NCBI GenBank assembly: GCA_964641175.1
Contig: CAZXLJ010000124.1
Coordinates: 1-9,420 of the forward strand
Reading direction: 5' to 3'
DNA length: 9,420 nt
Source of the DNA: CAYNST01 sp964641175
GTDB taxonomy: Bacteria; Pseudomonadota; Gammaproteobacteria; Pseudomonadales; Cellvibrionaceae
The position numbers and the translations under genes are program-made. Under the pieces are notes generated by a model, which saw nothing but the letters and a program-made list of their open reading frames with translations, did not search any database and was not told where the DNA came from. Shown here piece by piece: positions 6,171 through 9,420 of this stretch (position 1 is its first letter; every line of letters starts with the position of its first letter).

Positions 6171-6839
6171 TTATAGCGGAACGCCATCCGGTTTCAGCAA
6201 CACGCCGGAGGGGCCGACCAGGGAGTTATCGAAAAATACCGAGTGACCGTCAAGTCGGATTCTCCCTTCAGCCAGCCAACGGACGGCCAGCGGATACAGC
6301 CGATGTTCTTGCGCAAGCACCCGCTCCGCAAGCGACATTTCCGTATCGCCGGCTGCTACCGGGACTTTTGCCTGCACAATCGCTGGTCCTCCATCGAGTT
6401 CCCGGGTCACGAAATGAACCGTCGCTCCATGTTCCTTGTCACCCGCTTCAAGTACTCGTCGATGGGTGTGCAACCCCGGGTACCGGGGCAGCAGTGACGG
6501 GTGGATATTCAGCAGTTTTCCCTGGAAATGATCCACAAATTCCGGCGTCAGGATGCGCATGAACCCGGCGAGCACGACAATATCGGGGTGCCATTGATCG
6601 AGGGTCGCCCGCAGCTCTTGGTCGAAGGTGATGCGATCGGGGAACTGCCGGTGATCGAGGACCACCGTGGGAATGTGGTGCTGCTGCGCGCGTTTCAGAC
6701 CGTAGGCAGTCGCATTATTGCTTAGTACCGCGACGACCTCCGCGGGATAGTCTGCCTCGCCACACGCATCGATCAATGCCTGCAGATTGCTGCCGCTGCC
6801 CGATATCAGGACAGCAACGCGCTTTCTGGAATTACTCAT
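6171..6839 (-). CDS. purN: Phosphoribosylglycinamide formyltransferase (GARTfase)
   Basis: PurN transfers a formyl group from 10-formyltetrahydrofolate to GAR, giving FGAR, step 3 of purine biosynthesis in the cytoplasm. The product is 222 aa. It has the phosphate-binding loop SGSGSNLQ (13-20) near the N-terminus, and the catalytic triad Asn111, His113 (in NIHPSLLP) and Asp149 (in ELDGG), which correspond to Asn106, His108 and Asp144 of E. coli PurN. The family signature region HPSLLPRYPG runs from 113. The start ATG overlaps the purM stop as ATGA (6836-6839), so translation is probably coupled and the gene is cotranscribed from the purM promoter. Its 3' end converges on the 61-aa gene with a 39-nt gap, in which I see no strong terminator. 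The C-terminal tail beyond about 200 is a little longer than minimal PurN. Confidence 0.97.
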   Translation of the reverse strand: MSNSRKRVAVLISGSGSNLQALIDACGEADYPAEVVAVLSNNATAYGLKRAQQHHIPTVVLDHRQFPDRITFDQELRATLDQWHPDIVVLAGFMRILTPEFVDHFQGKLLNIHPSLLPRYPGLHTHRRVLEAGDKEHGATVHFVTRELDGGPAIVQAKVPVAAGDTEMSLAERVLAQEHRLYPLAVRWLAEGRIRLDGHSVFFDNSLVGPSGVLLKPDGVPL

Positions 6840-7882
6840 CCACGGACTTCCACATGCGGTGCCGACTCGGCGGATGCTTCAATGACGCCCAGATCGAACA
6901 CGGTTTCGCCCATGTCCGCAAGAAACTGCCGGCAGGCTTCCGCCTCTTCGGCAGGTACGCAAACGACCATGCCGATACCGCAATTGAAAGTTCGCAGCAT
7001 CTCGTGATCTTCCACGTTGCCGTGTTCCTGCAGCCATTGGAAGACCGGTGGTAGTGTCCAGGCATTTTTCGCGATGACCGCTTTGGTCTGTCGGGGCAGG
7101 ACCCGTGGAATATTTTCCAGCAGTCCCCCGCCCGTGATGTGCGACAGCGCATGAACGCTCTGGTGTTTCAGTAGTTTGAGCAATGGATTGACGTAGATTC
7201 GGGTGGGTTCGAGCAATGCATCGGCCAGGTTGCGGCCGCCAACATCCTGCGCCAGATCGGCGGCGGATACTTCAAGAATCTTGCGGATCAATGAATAGCC
7301 ATTTGAATGCGGCCCGCTTGAGGCGAGTCCCAGAAGGCGGTCGCCCGCCCTTACTTTGCTGCCGTCGAGAATTTCGGATTTTTCGACGATGCCCACGCAA
7401 AATCCGGCCAGGTCGTAATCGTCACCGTGATACATGCCGGGCATTTCCGCCGTCTCACCTCCCACCAGGGAGCATCCGGCCATGCGGCAGCCGGCGCCGA
7501 TGCCGGTAACAACCTGTGCAGCGGTAGGCACATCGAGTTTGCCGGTAGCGTAGTAATCCAGGAAAAACAGCGGCTGGGCGCCGCCCACGACCAGATCATT
7601 GACGCACATGGCCACCAGATCGATGCCAATGGTGTCGTGGCGTCCCAGCTGCATGGCGAGCTTCAGTTTGGTGCCGACGCCGTCCGTTCCAGAAACCAGC
7701 ACGGGCTCCCGGTAGCCTTTGGGTAATTCAAAGAGCGCACCAAATCCCCCGAGACCGGTCAGCACCTCCGGACGTCGAGTGCTTTCAGCGACCGTCTTGA
7801 TGGTCTCGACCAGGCGGTTACCGGCATCGATATCGACGCCCGCATCTTTGTAACTGAGGGAAGGTCTGGACGGCTTGCTCAT
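6836..7882 (-). CDS. purM: Phosphoribosylformylglycinamidine cyclo-ligase (AIR synthetase)
   Basis: PurM closes the imidazole ring: it converts FGAM to AIR with ATP hydrolysis, step 5 of purine biosynthesis, in the cytoplasm. The product is 348 aa, close to the usual family length. Conserved blocks are SYKDAGVDI (10-18), GLGGFGALFELP (43-54), GTDGVGTKL (65-73), CVNDLV (93-98), GGETAEMPGMY (141-151), SSGPHSNGYSLIR (188-200) and HITGGG (248-253). The ATG at 7882 has a modest Shine-Dalgarno (CAGG, around 7890-7893). It is the first gene of a two-gene operon with purN, which overlaps it by 4 nt, and it is transcribed away from the DUF2066 gene. A promoter is visible at 7934-7961. No E. coli-like PurR box was recognised. 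Confidence 0.97.
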   Translation of the reverse strand: MSKPSRPSLSYKDAGVDIDAGNRLVETIKTVAESTRRPEVLTGLGGFGALFELPKGYREPVLVSGTDGVGTKLKLAMQLGRHDTIGIDLVAMCVNDLVVGGAQPLFFLDYYATGKLDVPTAAQVVTGIGAGCRMAGCSLVGGETAEMPGMYHGDDYDLAGFCVGIVEKSEILDGSKVRAGDRLLGLASSGPHSNGYSLIRKILEVSAADLAQDVGGRNLADALLEPTRIYVNPLLKLLKHQSVHALSHITGGGLLENIPRVLPRQTKAVIAKNAWTLPPVFQWLQEHGNVEDHEMLRTFNCGIGMVVCVPAEEAEACRQFLADMGETVFDLGVIEASAESAPHVEVRG

Positions 7883-7933
7883 GAAAAGGCCTGGCGTTGT
7901 CGAAAAGAAATTGGGTGAAGTTGAAGTGCGCGC

Positions 7934-7961
7934 ATCTTACCACCGCAACCTGATGGTTCAA
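7934..7961 (-). promoter_or_regulatory. purMN promoter
   Basis: On the minus strand TTGAAC (7961-7956) and TAAGAT (7939-7934) are separated by 16 nt, and the -10 is preceded by TGG (extended -10). Each hexamer matches the sigma-70 consensus at 4 of 6 positions. Transcription would start near 7927, giving a leader of about 45 nt before the purM ATG at 7882. Confidence 0.6.
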
Positions 7962-8028
7962 AGCCGGGCCGCGGTTAAGGAAACCTCGATTTAGTGCTGA
8001 AAAGGCGCTGCCATAGAACCGATAGCCT

Positions 8029-8037
8029 TGCTACAAT
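8029..8037 (+). promoter_or_regulatory. DUF2066 gene promoter, extended -10
   Basis: TGCTACAAT is an extended -10 (TG-n-TACAAT), with 5 of 6 matches in the hexamer. The -35 at 17 nt spacing is poor, as is common for extended -10 promoters. Transcription would start near 8044, about 47 nt before the ATG at 8091. This argues against the TTG at 8028, which lies in frame but upstream of the expected transcript start. Confidence 0.6.
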
Positions 8038-8090
8038 CGCGAACCCGGCCGACTTGTGGCCTCCTTGTACATAGAACGCTAAGGTTCACT

Positions 8091-9182
8091 ATGAATGTCT
8101 GGCGCACGCTTGCCATCGCGCTTCTTTGCCTGTCGGTGTCTTTCCCCGCTGCAGCGCTCGATTATTACCGCGCGAAAGTCCCCGTAAAATCCCAGTCGGA
8201 AACCGATCGTGCGCGCTCAACAGCCCTGGGGCTGAAGGATGTCCTGGTCAGACTCTCGGGGTCGACCGAAGTAGTCCAGTCGCCGCAGATCCGCTCCGCT
8301 CTGCAAAAGCCGCTGGCCTATCTTGAGCAGTTTCAGTATGAACAGGCCCGGGATGAAATGGGGACCATGCGGGAATACCTCGTTATGACGTTCAATCCCT
8401 CTGTTATTGAAAATCTTCTCCGTGATGCGCAGCAACCCTTCTGGCCAGTCAATCGCCCCGAAGTCCTGGTCTGGCTGGTGGAGAATTCCCGCGATGGCGG
8501 CAAAACTTTTGTCAACGACGGCGCCGCGCCCGTCGTGCGCAGCATCGCAAGCGCTGCGAAAGCTCGCGGTGTTCCAGTGCGTTTCCCGCTGCTGGACCTT
8601 GAAGACCAGATGAGTCTGACCCCGGAGCAGCTCTGGTCGTTTGATGAGGAAGCATTATTGCGGGCCGCGGAGCGTTACAAGTCCGACACCCTGCTGGTGG
8701 GGCGTTATGCCGAAACGTCGGTGGGCGAATGGCTGGTGACCTGGCAATATTTCCATCGGGGCGAGTGGCGCAACTACGAAACCCGCGACAGCGACGTGCA
8801 GGCGATCGGCTATGGCGCTATCAATCCGCTGGCGGACTACCTGGCGGGCCTCTATGCCGTCGCGCCGGGATCGCAGGAAGAGGGGTTCACCACCACTCAG
8901 GTCCGGGGTGTGGACAGTTTCATGGACTACCGGAAAATGCTGGATTACCTGGACGGGCTGGCGGTCGTGAACGGGTTTCAACTGGTCTCCATCGCAGACG
9001 ACGTAATTTTGATGAACGTGCAGATCACCGGTGATCTGGACCAGTTCCAGAATGTGTTGTCACTGGACCGGAAAATGCGGTTCGAAGCGGGTCAGGCGGA
9101 CGCCCGTGGGCCTGGGCTGAACATCCTGCAAAGACGAAATGACCAGCCCCTGGACCTGCGATGGATTGGCGGATCGGGCTGA
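8091..9182 (+). CDS. DUF2066 family secreted protein
   Basis: The product is 363 aa and fits the DUF2066 proteins usually found beside purM in gammaproteobacteria; the function is unknown to me. Residues 1-22 are a Sec signal peptide (Arg5, then the hydrophobic LAIALLCLSVSF, then an AAA site), with cleavage expected before Leu23-Asp24, so the mature protein is periplasmic or membrane-associated. Family-like features are the VLVRLSG segment (51-57), the FWPVNRPEVLVWLVE block (117-131), RGVPVRFPLLDLED (159-172), LLVGRYAE (201-208) and the later Trp-rich EWLVTWQYFHRGEW (213-226). The ATG at 8091 is chosen for its AAGG Shine-Dalgarno (8081-8084), its signal peptide and the promoter at 8029. An in-frame TTG at 8028 would put 21 unlikely residues before the signal. 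It is divergent from purM. Confidence 0.88.
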   Translation: MNVWRTLAIALLCLSVSFPAAALDYYRAKVPVKSQSETDRARSTALGLKDVLVRLSGSTEVVQSPQIRSALQKPLAYLEQFQYEQARDEMGTMREYLVMTFNPSVIENLLRDAQQPFWPVNRPEVLVWLVENSRDGGKTFVNDGAAPVVRSIASAAKARGVPVRFPLLDLEDQMSLTPEQLWSFDEEALLRAAERYKSDTLLVGRYAETSVGEWLVTWQYFHRGEWRNYETRDSDVQAIGYGAINPLADYLAGLYAVAPGSQEEGFTTTQVRGVDSFMDYRKMLDYLDGLAVVNGFQLVSIADDVILMNVQITGDLDQFQNVLSLDRKMRFEAGQADARGPGLNILQRRNDQPLDLRWIGGSG

Positions 9183-9420
9183 TGGAGCTGGAGGTTCACA
9201 CATACGGCTTGCTGACGGCAAGCCATGACCGATCGGGCCGACGGGCCGTTGAAGAAACTCATCGAGGCCGCTACCGCAAGGCGAAAACAGGCGAAAAGCA
9301 GAGTTTGCCGGGTGTCAATGAGCATCTTGAGCCGGTTATAACTGCAATGGCAGCGCAGATAGCGTTTCAACAGTCTACAAGGGCCTGTTAACACTCATTT
9401 GATTGCACCTGCCGGAGGTC
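9183..9420. other. Tail region without a convincing gene
   Basis: After the DUF2066 stop there is a 7-bp hairpin, GGCTTGC-tgacg-GCAAGCC (9206-9224), without a U-tract, then a near-tandem GGGCCGAC/GGGCCG. Two short open frames exist, 9182-9391 (69 aa, ATG overlapping the DUF2066 TGA) and 9225-9341 (38 aa); neither has a good Shine-Dalgarno or a recognisable product. The palindromic GTTATAAC (9335-9342) could contain a -10. GGAGG at 9414-9418 is a strong Shine-Dalgarno for a plus-strand gene that must begin just beyond the window. Confidence 0.5.

Noticed and set aside
6153..6184. GCGTTC/GAACGC inverted repeat as a bidirectional terminator between the 61-aa gene and purN
   Set aside because: Only 6 bp with a 20-nt loop, no U-tract, and it overlaps the purN coding end.
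8028..8090. TTG upstream start for the DUF2066 gene
   Set aside because: It overlaps the extended -10 promoter and would bury the signal peptide; ATG 8091 has its own AAGG site.
1..9420. CRISPR arrays, tRNA or rRNA genes, insertion sequences, integrase or phage genes
   Set aside because: No regular spaced repeats, cloverleaf, terminal inverted repeats or transposase-like proteins were seen anywhere in the window.

Overview
The window reads as ordinary chromosome from a mid-GC (mid-50s % by eye) non-enteric gammaproteobacterium. The GroES/GroEL, Fe-superoxide dismutase, single-chain class I fumarase, PhhB-type pterin dehydratase and PurM/PurN proteins all look gammaproteobacterial. The fumarase and PhhB resemble Pseudomonas-type proteins as I remember them, and a purMN pair divergent from a DUF2066 gene is a familiar arrangement in that class. 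A marine Pseudomonadales/Cellvibrionales-like genome is my best guess; no search was run. I see no mobile elements, tRNA, rRNA, CRISPR array or phage genes.

Layout. (1) 1-2160: groES-groEL operon, ending in a good intrinsic terminator. (2) 2161-2965: a long, hairpin-rich leader, then sodB. (3) 2966-3206: a GC-rich, strongly self-complementary gap. (4) 3207-3965: an unrecognised single-pass membrane protein with a long coiled coil. (5) 4047-6131: a tight plus-strand cluster of class I [4Fe-4S] fumarase, a pterin-4a-carbinolamine dehydratase whose Shine-Dalgarno overlaps the fumarase stop, and a 61-aa protein with a possible Cys/His metal site. (6) 6171-7882: the minus-strand purM-purN operon (purine steps 5 and 3) with an ATGA overlap, convergent with the previous cluster. 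(7) 7883-8090: a divergent promoter region with a recognisable extended -10 in each direction. (8) 8091-9182: a secreted DUF2066 protein. (9) 9183-9420: a tail with no convincing gene, ending in a strong Shine-Dalgarno for a gene just outside the window.

How the genes fit together. The first two thirds are housekeeping and stress functions: protein folding (GroESL), superoxide removal (SodB) and a superoxide-sensitive Fe-S TCA enzyme (fumarase). Placing sodB near the oxidant-sensitive fumarase makes physiological sense, but co-regulation is only inferred. PurM and PurN act in the same pathway and appear translationally coupled. I found no clear new defence, mobile or biosynthetic system. The most open items are the coiled-coil membrane protein, the 61-aa Cys/His protein, the structured sodB leader and the structured gap downstream of sodB.
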